Assembly (NCBI GenBank): GCA_019119555.1
Contig: DWWU01000044.1
Location: 16,898-80,897, forward strand
Reading direction: 5' to 3'
DNA length: 64,000 nt
From: Candidatus Fusicatenibacter intestinigallinarum
Lineage (GTDB): Bacteria; Bacillota; Clostridia; Lachnospirales; Lachnospiraceae
In this document: piece after piece, positions 42,314-51,168 of the stretch
Position numbering within the stretch: position 1 is the stretch's first letter
Layout: each line of letters starts with the position of its first letter
The notes under the pieces: generated by a model
Told to the model about the DNA's origin: nothing
What the model saw: only the letters and a program-made list of their open reading frames with translations
Databases searched by the model: none
Position numbers and translations under genes: made by a program

Positions 42314-43945
42314 TCAGTTGTCCTCCTCCGTCATATTGTAAACGTGTCTCTTTCTCGCCATCGCATCACTGGCCAGATATTCATCATAAGTGGTAATCTT
42401 GTCGATCAGCTGTCCGCCCGGAAGGATCTCCATGATCCGGTTCGCCGTCGTCTGCACAAACTGATGATCATGACAGGTAAACAGCAGCACGCCCGGGAAC
42501 TTGATCAGTCCGTTGTTCAGGGCTGTAATCGACTCCATGTCCAGATGGTTGGTCGGCTCGTCCAGAATCAGAATATTCGCTCCGGAAATCATCATCTTGG
42601 AGAGCAGACAGCGCACCTTCTCTCCTCCGGACAGTACGCGCACACGCTTCACGCCGTCCTCTCCGGCAAACAGCATCCGGCCCAGGAATCCGCGCACATA
42701 CGTCACATCCTTGTTCTCCGAATACTGGGTCAGCCAGTCGGCAATGGTCAGGTCACTGTCAAATTCCCTGGTGTTGTCCTTGGGGAAGTAGGCCTGGCTG
42801 GTGGTGACACCCCACTTGTAGGTTCCCTCATCCGGCTCTTCCTCTCCCATCAGGATACGGAACAGCATCGTCACAGCCTGCTCGTTGCTTCCGACGAACG
42901 CCACCTTGTCCTCTCTTCCCAGGGTAAAGGTAAGATTATCCAGAATTTTCACGCCATCCACCGTCTTTGACAGGCCTTCCACCTGAAGCACTTCGTTTCC
43001 GATTTCACGGTTCGGGCGGAAATCAATGTACGGATACTTTCTGCTGGACGGTTTGATCTCATCCAGCTGGATTTTCTCCAGCGCACGCTTTCTGGAGGTC
43101 GCCTGCTTACTCTTGGATGCGTTGGCGCTGAACCGGGAGATAAACTCCTGCAGTTCCTTGATCTTCTCCTCTTTTTTCTTGTTGGCTTCCTTCATCTGCT
43201 TGATCAGCAGCTGACTGGATTCAAACCAGAAATCGTAGTTTCCTGCATACAGCTGGATCTTTCCGTAATCAATATCCGCGATCTGCGTACAGACCTTGTT
43301 CAGGAAATACCGGTCGTGAGAAACGACAATTACCGTATTCTCGAAATTGATCAGGAACTCCTCCAGCCAGTTGATCGCGTCCAGATCCAGATGGTTGGTC
43401 GGCTCGTCCAGAAGCAGAATATCCGGATTTCCGAACAGTGCGCGGGCAAGGAGCACCTTGACCTTCTGACTTCCGGAGAGATCGCTCATCAGGGAATAGT
43501 GAAGATCGCTCTCTATGCCAAGGCCGTTGAGAAGCTGCTCCGCATCCGATTCCGCCTCCCAGCCGTTCATCTCGGCAAACTCGCCCTCCAACTCGCTGGC
43601 ACGGATTCCGTCCTCATCGGTAAAATCCTCTTTGGCATAAAGGGCTTCTTTCTCTTTCATGATTTCATAAAGGCGGGCATTGCCCATAATGACCGTATCG
43701 AGCACCGGATACGCATCATATTTGAAGTGGTCCTGCTCCAGAAATGAAAGGCGCTGACCCGGAGTAATGGTTACATCGCCTTTGGTCGGCTCAAGCTGAC
43801 CGGACAGGATCTTCAGAAACGTAGATTTTCCCGCACCGTTGGCGCCGATCAGACCGTAGCAGTTTCCTTCGGTAAATTTAATGTTTACTTCCTCGAAAAG
43901 GGCCTTCTTTCCGACTCTCAGTGTTACGTTGTTGGCTGCAATCAT
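42314..43945 (-). CDS. ABC-F family ATPase (YbiT/YkpA-like)
   Basis: Soluble duplicated ABC ATPase of 543 residues, of the ABC-F group that acts on ribosomes. NBD1 is complete: Walker A GANGAGKST (residue 34), signature LSGSQ (156), Walker B ILLLDEPTNHLD (176). A charged linker spans about 245-310. In NBD2 the Walker A position reads VGSNEQAVTM (351), lacking the GKS/T lysine, while its signature LSGGE and Walker B ILILDEPTNHLD are intact. AAGGAGG precedes the ATG at 43945. First gene of the operon with the nucleotidyltransferase and DUF2298 genes. An antibiotic-resistance role is not indicated. Confidence 0.92.
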   Translation of the reverse strand: MIAANNVTLRVGKKALFEEVNIKFTEGNCYGLIGANGAGKSTFLKILSGQLEPTKGDVTITPGQRLSFLEQDHFKYDAYPVLDTVIMGNARLYEIMKEKEALYAKEDFTDEDGIRASELEGEFAEMNGWEAESDAEQLLNGLGIESDLHYSLMSDLSGSQKVKVLLARALFGNPDILLLDEPTNHLDLDAINWLEEFLINFENTVIVVSHDRYFLNKVCTQIADIDYGKIQLYAGNYDFWFESSQLLIKQMKEANKKKEEKIKELQEFISRFSANASKSKQATSRKRALEKIQLDEIKPSSRKYPYIDFRPNREIGNEVLQVEGLSKTVDGVKILDNLTFTLGREDKVAFVGSNEQAVTMLFRILMGEEEPDEGTYKWGVTTSQAYFPKDNTREFDSDLTIADWLTQYSENKDVTYVRGFLGRMLFAGEDGVKRVRVLSGGEKVRCLLSKMMISGANILILDEPTNHLDMESITALNNGLIKFPGVLLFTCHDHQFVQTTANRIMEILPGGQLIDKITTYDEYLASDAMARKRHVYNMTEEDN

Positions 43946-44060
43946 TTTTTCCTCCTTCTGACACACCTGCTGCGTCATCAAGGTAGATTTTGGAAGTCTG
44001 CTTCCAAATTTTATACCTTTTTTCTTTCATTATTGACTCGGTTATTGCTTACAATTTCCC

Positions 44061-44089
44061 ATTCTACCATAGAAAAATACGCCTTTCAA
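44061..44089 (-). promoter_or_regulatory. Promoter of the ABC-F operon
   Basis: Minus strand: TTGAAA (44084-44089), 17-nt spacer, TAGAAT (44061-44066). It lies in the 310-bp gap 43946-44255, which also holds A7 and the nptA-like terminator. Confidence 0.65.
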
Positions 44090-44104
44090 TATAATTTTCC
44101 AAAT

Positions 44105-44180
44105 CGTAACAGTTCTGGGGTAAGGCACTGCTTTCATACGGTCTGTGCATTACTGCCAGGTCAGGCGGCGGAACAGTTGC
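44105..44180 (-). repeat. Family A fragments, copy A7 (rearranged)
   Basis: Contains CGTAACAGTTC, CATACGGTCTGTGCA and GGAACAGTTGC, pieces of family A in shortened order. Confidence 0.55.
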
Positions 44181-44219
44181 AAAAAAGGAGCGCGAAGCAA
44201 TATGCCTGCTTTGCGCCCC
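44181..44219 (-). terminator. Terminator of the Na/Pi cotransporter gene
   Basis: Minus strand: GGGGCGCAAAGCA/TGCTTCGCGCTCC stem followed by TTTTTT. Confidence 0.85.
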
Positions 44220-44255
44220 TTCCGTCCGCCTGACGTTCTCTTATTCGCCAGACTC

Positions 44256-45905
44256 CTATTCGCTTACCTGTCCCTGTCCCATTTCCTGGCTGATGTTCAG
44301 AATATGATCGCCGATTCGCTCGAAATCCGTCAGCATCTCGGAATACAGGATACATGCCTCGTCCGAGCACTTTCCGGTCTGCATCCGGCCGATCTGCGCT
44401 TTCCGGTATTCCTCGGTCATATCGTCGAACCTCTGCTCCAGATCCTCGATTTTCTTCAGCATACTCTCCGCAGGTTCTTCTGTCCCCTGCAGCTTCTGCA
44501 GCATCTCAAGCGCCTGGTTGCTTACCTTCTGCATTTCCGTAATCTCGCCGGAAACCGCCTCCGAGAAGGAGATGTTCTTCTCCCGCATCATCTGTGTATA
44601 CTCGCAGATGTTTACGGCGTGATCGCCGATTCGCTCCAGATTTCCGCATACTTTAAACAGCGCGCTGATATACTGGGAATCTTTCGGGTTGGTTTCATTG
44701 ACCAGCACTTTGGAAATGTATTTGGAAATTTCCTTATTTAAATAGTCGATATACTCTTCCCGTTCTTCCACCTGGGGCAGCATTCCTGCATTTCCCTCTC
44801 TCACTGCCTCAAAGCTGGCATTGACATTTTCCTTTGCCATAAGCAGCATACGGGAAAGTTCTCCGCGGATTTCGTTGGTGACGATCGCAGAGCTTCCGAT
44901 CTGGCTTTCCCTCTTCTTCTCCATCGGACGGATATATTCCAGATGCATAACGTCGCTCTGTTCTTCCTGTTTCTCCGGGAGAATCTTTGTGGCCAGCAGC
45001 GCCAGATAGTTTCCGAACGGCAGGAGAAGCAGCGTCGTCACAATATTAAACAACGTGTGCATATTTGCAATCTGCGCAGCCACCCGTCCCGGCGTAATGC
45101 TTTCGATCACAGATGTCAGCGGAGTGGTCATGCATATGATCGTAAACAGAACGGTTCCGATCACATTGAACATCAGATGAATGATCGTCGTCCGTTTTGC
45201 ATTCCGGTTTGTTCCGATCGACGCCAGAACCGCAGTAATACAGGTGCCGATGTTCTGTCCGAACAGCACGTAGACCGCGCTGGGAAGACCGATCAGTCCG
45301 CTGGTAGCCAGCGCCTGGAGAATACCCACCGACGCCGAGGAAGACTGAATGATCGCGGTAAACACCATTCCGGCAAGAATTCCAACCAGCGGGTTGGAGA
45401 AGTTGGTCATCATCGACGCAAAAGCCTCCGACTCACGCAGCGGCATCATCGAGGAACTCATCATATCCATTCCTATGAAAAGAATACCCAGGCCGGCCAC
45501 GATCAGCCCGATATGGTGAACTCTCTGTTTCTTGACAAACACAATCAATGCGACTCCCAGGAACGCAAACAGCGGCGCGATCGCTCCTACATCCAGAGCA
45601 ATCAGCTGACCGGTGATCGTCGTACCGATATTGGCGCCCATGATAATCCAGACAGCCTGACGCAGCGTCATCATTCCGGAATTTACAAATCCTACGACCA
45701 TTACCGTTGTCGCAGAAGACGACTGGATCACTGCGGTAATCACCGCGCCGACCAGCACGCCCAGAAACCGGTTGGCCGTCAGCTTTTCCAGAATCTGTTT
45801 CATCTTGTTTCCTGCTGCCGCTTCCAGTCCGTTGCTCATCATCTGCATTCCATAAAGGAATAACGCCAGACCTCCGAGAAGACTGAAGAAATCTGTAATC
45901 TTCAC
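44256..45905 (-). CDS. Na/Pi cotransporter family protein with C-terminal PhoU domain
   Basis: A 549-residue inner-membrane protein of the NptA/PNaS type. The N-terminal part (residues 5-310) has two inverted Na/Pi cotransporter repeats marked by AVIQSSSATT and AIIQSSSASV; the cytoplasmic C-terminus (330-545) is a PhoU-like helical bundle. It should import phosphate with sodium, or act as a phosphate-linked regulator. GTG at 45905 is taken as start because GGAGG is 8 nt upstream and the protein then begins MKITDFFSLLGG as in relatives; an ATG at 45920 is the alternative. Confidence 0.92.
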   Translation of the reverse strand: MKITDFFSLLGGLALFLYGMQMMSNGLEAAAGNKMKQILEKLTANRFLGVLVGAVITAVIQSSSATTVMVVGFVNSGMMTLRQAVWIIMGANIGTTITGQLIALDVGAIAPLFAFLGVALIVFVKKQRVHHIGLIVAGLGILFIGMDMMSSSMMPLRESEAFASMMTNFSNPLVGILAGMVFTAIIQSSSASVGILQALATSGLIGLPSAVYVLFGQNIGTCITAVLASIGTNRNAKRTTIIHLMFNVIGTVLFTIICMTTPLTSVIESITPGRVAAQIANMHTLFNIVTTLLLLPFGNYLALLATKILPEKQEEQSDVMHLEYIRPMEKKRESQIGSSAIVTNEIRGELSRMLLMAKENVNASFEAVREGNAGMLPQVEEREEYIDYLNKEISKYISKVLVNETNPKDSQYISALFKVCGNLERIGDHAVNICEYTQMMREKNISFSEAVSGEITEMQKVSNQALEMLQKLQGTEEPAESMLKKIEDLEQRFDDMTEEYRKAQIGRMQTGKCSDEACILYSEMLTDFERIGDHILNISQEMGQGQVSE

Positions 45906-45950
45906 ATTTTCATCCTCCATATTTTTCCAGAATTTTACCTGTTCTTTATT

Positions 45951-45979
45951 TTTATAACGAATTTTTTTACATTTTTCAA
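45951..45979 (-). promoter_or_regulatory. Promoter of the Na/Pi cotransporter gene
   Basis: Minus strand: TTGAAA (45974-45979), 17-nt spacer, TATAAA (45951-45956). The remainder of the 45906-46271 gap holds a terminator and a family A fragment; nothing else was seen. Confidence 0.65.
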
Positions 45980-46144
45980 GCTCTTATACGTATTCTTAAC
46001 ATGATTTTACATAGATTTAACATTATGGCATGTCAGAGCATCCGTTCCTGCAGTCTGCGCGCCACGGCAGTTCTGCATGGACAAGAACCCGGCCTTCGGC
46101 ATTTTTTATAAAAAGCCGCGCCCTTCGGCGGAACGGTCACGGAA

Positions 46145-46189
46145 AAAGGCGTCTCAGAAGCCTTTCTTCCGGACTTCCGAGACGCCTTT
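46145..46189 (-). terminator. Terminator downstream of the LTA-synthase-like gene
   Basis: Stem AAAGGCGTCTC/GAGACGCCTTT (11 bp) with T-tracts; the minus strand shows GCCTTTTTCC. Confidence 0.8.
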
Positions 46190-46196
46190 CTGTCAC

Positions 46197-46230
46197 ATTC
46201 AGCCAGGTCTGTACAGCGAATGCACAGACC
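46197..46230 (+). repeat. Family A fragment, copy A8
   Basis: TTCAGCCAG followed by hairpin GTCTGTACA/TGCACAGAC only; placed between the LTA-synthase-like stop and its terminator. Confidence 0.65.
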
Positions 46231-46271
46231 GCAAAAGCGATACGTCGCAGTTTGCAGGGATCTTCCTGTCT

Positions 46272-48371
46272 TTATTCTGTCTGTTTTATCTGAAAAAATT
46301 CATCCACACGATTCTGACTGTCCATCAGCTCATTATACTGGAGACATTCGTATTCCCGTTCCAGTTCCAGCGTTTCGCTGTCGCCGTTTTCCCAGCGGTG
46401 CCAGATCCCGTAAGGATCCAGATAGCCAAGATGATTCAGCGCCGGAATTTTTTCCCGGAGATTCAGAAGGTACTCGTTGTACGGCGTCAGTTCAAGACCT
46501 GTGAGACTCAGCATGTAGCTGGAGAGATAGTTGGTGCTCGTCCACACATTCTCCTGGCTCTCCATCTTATAATTGGTCCAGATAAAGAACGGCGTTCCGT
46601 AAAACTTTTCCTGATCCCTTATGGACAGGCTGTCGTAGGAATTTCCGGCGATCCATGTCTCAAATTCATCCGGCAGTTTCGGCGAGTGATCGCCGAACAT
46701 CACAATCATCGTCGGCTCATCCACCTGTTCAAAATATGTGATCAGGTACTCGATGGCCTGGTCGGAAAGCTTCAGCAGAGAGAAGTACTGGTCCGCCTCA
46801 TCGCTGTCGTATCCCTCACAGTTGACGTCCGCCTGGAAGTACTTGTTCGTATAGCCGCTGTGGTTCTGCATCGTAATATCAAACAGGAACAGCGGCTCCC
46901 CTTTCTCCTTTTCCTCGTAGACACGGACAATCTCCTCATAATTTGCCTGATCGCTGATCATATTCCGATACCGTTCCGCGTCGGACGGAAACTGATCAAT
47001 CGCAATGAATTCATCAAAATCCAGGAACCGGTACGCTGTCGTCCGCTTCCAGTTTGTCGCTTTATTGGGATGCATCGCGACTGTGCGGTATCCCTGATCG
47101 CTGAGGGTTGTGACGATGGAATACTGGCTGTGCGTGAAATAGCTGACATAGGGCACCATTCCCGGAAACCTCTTGCAGGAATTTCCCGTCAGGAATTCAT
47201 ACTCCGTTTTCGCCGTGCCTCCGCCTTTGGTACAGGTCAGGGTATGCCCTTTGATGATATTGTCGGTCAGCGAATCAAGGAACGGCATATAATCTTCACT
47301 GGTCTGAGGATCTCCGATGGTCCGATAGTCAAACCAGGATTCATTCATAATCGCAATGATATTCACCGGCGTCACAGTCCCGCTGGCTTTTGCCTCCGCG
47401 CCGGCATCCTCCTTCTGGTCTTCCTCCCCCGCATCTGACGACGCCTCTTCTTCCTGCCCGCTTTCAAAGTCTCCGATGATCCGTTCCACCTCTGCGGCGG
47501 AATAGCCCTCAGGCGGCGTCAATCGCATATATTTGGCCACGGCCATGAACCCCACTGTGGTTCCATACTGACGATATGTCTTCGCCGGGTTCCAAAGATC
47601 GCTGATGACTCCGAACTGTGCATTCCAGTTCAGATACATATAGAGCAGATAAAAGCCTCCGATCGCCAGCGCAGTGACGCCTCTCAGAAGAATTCTGGGA
47701 AGCACTCCCCTGCGGATCAGCACATAATTTCTGCTCTGCTTCCAGAGGTTGACAACGATCATCGTGGCCACCAGCATCAGCACCATCTGGCGGGTAATGT
47801 CAAAGGTGTAACCTCCGACCACTTCCGCCGCTGTCCCGATGCTGTACAGATCGATCAGCTGAAAGGCTTCTCCCCGGAAATGGTATACATAGTAAAACAC
47901 GAGGCTCATGACATAATAAAAAATGTTCAGGAAAATCATTGCCCGCTTCAGCGAATTAAAAATCCCCGTCAGGAACAGGCAGAACAGAAAAATCACCCCG
48001 ACATTCAGCAGCATGTAATACCATTTCATCTCAAAGAATTCCGTATTTCCGATATACTCGATCTCAAAAAAGAGATACCCTGCATTCAGCAGTACCGGAA
48101 GCAGCAGCTTCGCGTTCAGCAGTACCGGCTTTTTCCGTTTCTCCGACGCCCTGGCAAATCTTGCAAGGGATACTCCCCAGGCCGCAAAGCAGAGAACAAT
48201 CATCCCAGCGAAAACCGGCAGATACAGCTTCCGGTCTTTCTCCGTTGTCCCGACGATCAATTCTCTCTCAAAAAGAAGAAGGCCCAAAGCAATGCCCCAG
48301 TACAGGATCCATCCTGCGCAGGCAGCCCTGGCCTTCCCCCCTGTTTTCAGTTTTTCATACAGTCGCACCAT
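46272..48371 (-). CDS. LTA synthase family sulfatase-like membrane protein
   Basis: A 699-residue phosphoglycerol-transferase-type enzyme. The N-terminal half has about five to six transmembrane helices (residues 20-270), then a Glu/Ala-rich linker (about 305-335) and an extracellular alkaline-phosphatase-fold domain (335-640). That domain has the metal site NESWFDY, the catalytic threonine in GGGTAKTEYEF, and the GDHSPKLP motif of LtaS and OpgB relatives. It probably transfers glycerol phosphate to a lipid- or glycan-linked acceptor. AAGGAG lies upstream of the ATG. Which polymer it builds is unknown. Confidence 0.9.
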   Translation of the reverse strand: MVRLYEKLKTGGKARAACAGWILYWGIALGLLLFERELIVGTTEKDRKLYLPVFAGMIVLCFAAWGVSLARFARASEKRKKPVLLNAKLLLPVLLNAGYLFFEIEYIGNTEFFEMKWYYMLLNVGVIFLFCLFLTGIFNSLKRAMIFLNIFYYVMSLVFYYVYHFRGEAFQLIDLYSIGTAAEVVGGYTFDITRQMVLMLVATMIVVNLWKQSRNYVLIRRGVLPRILLRGVTALAIGGFYLLYMYLNWNAQFGVISDLWNPAKTYRQYGTTVGFMAVAKYMRLTPPEGYSAAEVERIIGDFESGQEEEASSDAGEEDQKEDAGAEAKASGTVTPVNIIAIMNESWFDYRTIGDPQTSEDYMPFLDSLTDNIIKGHTLTCTKGGGTAKTEYEFLTGNSCKRFPGMVPYVSYFTHSQYSIVTTLSDQGYRTVAMHPNKATNWKRTTAYRFLDFDEFIAIDQFPSDAERYRNMISDQANYEEIVRVYEEKEKGEPLFLFDITMQNHSGYTNKYFQADVNCEGYDSDEADQYFSLLKLSDQAIEYLITYFEQVDEPTMIVMFGDHSPKLPDEFETWIAGNSYDSLSIRDQEKFYGTPFFIWTNYKMESQENVWTSTNYLSSYMLSLTGLELTPYNEYLLNLREKIPALNHLGYLDPYGIWHRWENGDSETLELEREYECLQYNELMDSQNRVDEFFQIKQTE

Positions 48372-48400
48372 ATTCCGTCGTACTCCTTTATGTCAGAACA

Positions 48401-48532
48401 GTAAGCGTTCAGCCCGCTGAACTGTTACGGCATCCGTCCATTGAAAATCGCTTCGCGATGGGCCGGATGCCTGCAGGCATTATGCATTCATACGGTCTGT
48501 GCAGTGAATGCACAGACCTGGCTGAACTGTTT
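48401..48532 (-). repeat. Family A repeat, near-full copy A9
   Basis: Minus orientation: terminal palindrome (GTTCAGC/GCTGAACTGTTACG), hairpin GGCATCC/GGATGCC enclosing ATTGAAAATCGCTTCGCGAT, then GTCTGTGCA/TGCACAGAC and GCTGAACTGTTTC. It abuts the DUF5662 stop codon at 48538. Confidence 0.9.
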
Positions 48533-48537
48533 CTATT

Positions 48538-49074
48538 CTATCGCTCTTTCAAGAATTTATATCGAATATAGGCCAGCGTTTTCTTTTCTCCTTTCACCGC
48601 CAGCATATGAAGCAGAAATTCAAGCTGCCGTTTGGTACGGCGATGCACAAACCAGAGATGTTCTCTGCTCTTCATATAATATTCATAGGGCGCCCGGTCC
48701 GTATAGCGGTCTCCCAGATATACTTTCGACGCGCTGATGCGGTCCATAATCATCTCCGCCACATACTTTCTCGGCATCGGGACTCCCTCGATCACCGTCT
48801 CACAGTCGATTCCATAATCAATCCAATACTCGAAGTGATGTTTGTTTCTCCCTTTGTGGTGAAGCCAGGACGTCGACAGCCCCGTCGCTTCTCTCTCCGC
48901 GTTGTTCGGGCTGCGGCTGCCCTGGTAGTATTTCACTCCAACAAGAAACTCTGTCGGCGAATACTTGGACAGATCATGCAGCAGCCCCTGCCGGTAAAGA
49001 CCGATGCGGAAACAGTAACGCATCACCAGAAGTTTATGTTTCGTGATCGTCTCAAAATGTTTCCATGGATGCAT
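48538..49074 (-). CDS. DUF5662 family protein (possible HD-like)
   Basis: A 178-residue protein matching DUF5662, a family of unknown function seen in Firmicutes and phages. Histidine/aspartate pairs in GLLHDLSKYSPTEF and WLHHKGRNKHHFEYW resemble an HD-domain metal site, so a metal-dependent hydrolase is possible. The start is ATG at 49074, 4 nt after the GlgX-like stop codon, with AAGGCAGG upstream. The 3' end is followed at once by repeat A9. Confidence 0.8.
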   Translation of the reverse strand: MHPWKHFETITKHKLLVMRYCFRIGLYRQGLLHDLSKYSPTEFLVGVKYYQGSRSPNNAEREATGLSTSWLHHKGRNKHHFEYWIDYGIDCETVIEGVPMPRKYVAEMIMDRISASKVYLGDRYTDRAPYEYYMKSREHLWFVHRRTKRQLEFLLHMLAVKGEKKTLAYIRYKFLKER

Positions 49075-49078
49075 TTTT

Positions 49079-50950
49079 TTACGCCTGCCTTCCAACTAAA
49101 ATCACAATGGAACGGGGAGCAACCACAATACTCTTTCCCTCCACGATTTCCGCAGCCTCTCCCAGGAAGGATTCCTCCCTGCCCGTGTCAACGGTTCTGC
49201 GCCATACCCGCTTCTCCGGCAAAGACGGAAGCGCCAGCTCATGGGAATTCCAGTGCATGTTGTATCCCACATAAAGATAATCGTCCGGTTCCCCGTCTTC
49301 TCTTCTGGCGTAGTCGCCGCAGTACATCACACCGATAAATCTGCAGGTATTTTCCATCTGGGAAAACCACGCCCTCTGGCTGTGATAAGAGAGATCCGGA
49401 CAGCCGGCCCCCAGATAATCCATCAGGCGCAGTTCCTTCGCCCCGTGCAGAACCGGATGACTTTTCCGGAACTGAATCAGCTGCTTCACAAACGCAAGAA
49501 GTTCCTCTCCCTCTTTTCCGTTGTTCCAGTTGACCCAGCCGATGCGGTTATCCTGGCACCAGGCATTATTGTTTCCTTTCTGGCTATTCATGAATTCATC
49601 TCCGCCGTAAATCATCGGAGTGCCCTGGCTGGTCATCAGCATCAGAAACGCATTTTTCAGCTGGCGCATCCGGAGATGATGCACTGCCTGTCTCCTGGTT
49701 TTCCCCTCCGCTCCGCAGTTCCAGCTGTAATTGCTGTTGCTTCCGTCCGTATTGTCATCGCCGTTGTCCATGTTGTGCTTTCTCTCATAGGAAACCATAT
49801 CGGCCATCGTAAAACCGTCGTGATCCGCGAAGAAATTGATCACTCCGTGGGTCTGTGGATTTCTTCTCTGAAAATATGTGAAACCGCTGACGCATCCTTC
49901 ATCTCCCTTCAGATAACGCCGCAGCATCTCCTGATATCCCAGATTATGCTCTCCCAGATTCCGGCAGGCCGGCGCTGTGCCGTCGCCGTACACCATCGAA
50001 GGGTCAAAGCCCGTAAAAATCAGCTTTGTCTTTTTGAGCAGTTCGTCCTTTGAGATTTCCTCTACCTTCGCGCCCTCTCCGATCAGATGAAACCCATCCA
50101 CCCGGAACGTCAGCTGCCAGTAGTGGAGAACATTCAGAATAAAATATGTGGACAATTCCGGGCCGAAATAGAATTCCAGAATACAGGCAATCCCGGCCTC
50201 ATGCAGCGCGTCCACAAGGTCCGCAAACTCCTGAACCGGATGTCCCGTCGCAGAGAACGCCTCCTTCGGAGCGAAATAGAGGGCATGGGCGGCATAGCCC
50301 CAGTAATTGATCCGCACCGGCTGCTCCACATCACAGAGCACTCCGTTTTCATCCGGAATCCTGCGCTTCTCTCCCTCCGGCGTCTCAAAGAACTCATATA
50401 CCGGCATCAGTTCCAGCGCGTTGACGCCCAGCTCCCTGAGATATGGGATTTTTTCCCGGATGCCCTGGAAGGTACCTTTCGCCTTTACCTTCGAGCTGGA
50501 GTCCTTTGTAAAGCCGCGGACATGCGTCTTATACAGCACCATCTCCTCGTAGGGAAGCTTCAGCGGCCGCGTCTTCATCGCCGGAGCTTCCGGTACCATC
50601 GACGCGATTCCGTCCGGCGTTTCCGGCATCTTCTGTCCGAATTTTTCCCTCCCATATAACTGTCTTGTATAAATATCCTGCAGAATTTTTCCGTCTATCC
50701 TGTAATTATACGCGAAAGAACCATCTGTCAGACCTCTGATCAGAACGCTGCTCACATTGCCGACACGATCTTCCTCCCTCAGGGGAATCTCCTGCCAGAC
50801 ATCCTTCCGCCTCTTTTTATATAACAGCAGGCTTGCTTCCTTTCCCTCCGGAACCGCCACGGTAAAGTTATACCCTTCCGTTGTCCGAACGGCGCCCCAG
50901 AGCGCCGGATTTCCCGATTCCACATGGATGTTTCCCGTTCCTGTACTCAT
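49079..50950 (-). CDS. GlgX-like GH13 protein with degenerate active site
   Basis: A 623-residue protein clearly related to glycogen debranching enzyme GlgX/isoamylase: an N-terminal CBM48-like domain (to about 130), then a GH13 barrel with INYWGY, SQGTPMIYGGDEF and GNNNAWCQDN intact. The catalytic regions are eroded. Region I (normally ILDIVLNH) reads ILEFYFGP (about 257-264). Region II (VDGFRFDLA) reads VDGFHLIGE, losing the nucleophilic Asp and the invariant Arg. Region III (LIAEPWD) reads LIFTGFD, losing the acid/base Glu. Region IV (AHDGFT) is kept as DHDGFT. So hydrolysis is unlikely; a glycogen-binding or regulatory role is inferred. The ATG at 50950 follows GGCAGG. Confidence 0.88.
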   Translation of the reverse strand: MSTGTGNIHVESGNPALWGAVRTTEGYNFTVAVPEGKEASLLLYKKRRKDVWQEIPLREEDRVGNVSSVLIRGLTDGSFAYNYRIDGKILQDIYTRQLYGREKFGQKMPETPDGIASMVPEAPAMKTRPLKLPYEEMVLYKTHVRGFTKDSSSKVKAKGTFQGIREKIPYLRELGVNALELMPVYEFFETPEGEKRRIPDENGVLCDVEQPVRINYWGYAAHALYFAPKEAFSATGHPVQEFADLVDALHEAGIACILEFYFGPELSTYFILNVLHYWQLTFRVDGFHLIGEGAKVEEISKDELLKKTKLIFTGFDPSMVYGDGTAPACRNLGEHNLGYQEMLRRYLKGDEGCVSGFTYFQRRNPQTHGVINFFADHDGFTMADMVSYERKHNMDNGDDNTDGSNSNYSWNCGAEGKTRRQAVHHLRMRQLKNAFLMLMTSQGTPMIYGGDEFMNSQKGNNNAWCQDNRIGWVNWNNGKEGEELLAFVKQLIQFRKSHPVLHGAKELRLMDYLGAGCPDLSYHSQRAWFSQMENTCRFIGVMYCGDYARREDGEPDDYLYVGYNMHWNSHELALPSLPEKRVWRRTVDTGREESFLGEAAEIVEGKSIVVAPRSIVILVGRQA

Positions 50951-51009
50951 CTTGATACCTGCCTTTCCCTTCGCCCCGGATGTGCGTTTCACCCGGGATC
51001 AGTCTCCCT

Positions 51010-51073
51010 GTAACAGTTCCGCCCTGCAGAACTGCTGCGCTTTTCCGACCGTTCATCCAGCTGAACCGTCACG
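51010..51073. repeat. Family A-like palindrome pair
   Basis: GTAACAGTTCCGC/GCAGAACTGCTGC and CCGTTCATCCAGCTGAACCGTCAC, two degenerate terminal palindromes in the exoA-GlgX gap (50951-51168). Confidence 0.5.
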
Positions 51074-51168
51074 CGCCTTCTTCTGTACTTCTCTGCCGGC
51101 TGCTGCTTCCGCCGTCATTCGGCCATCCTGCCCGCCGGATCTCCCCGGCGGATCCGCGATCCCAATCG

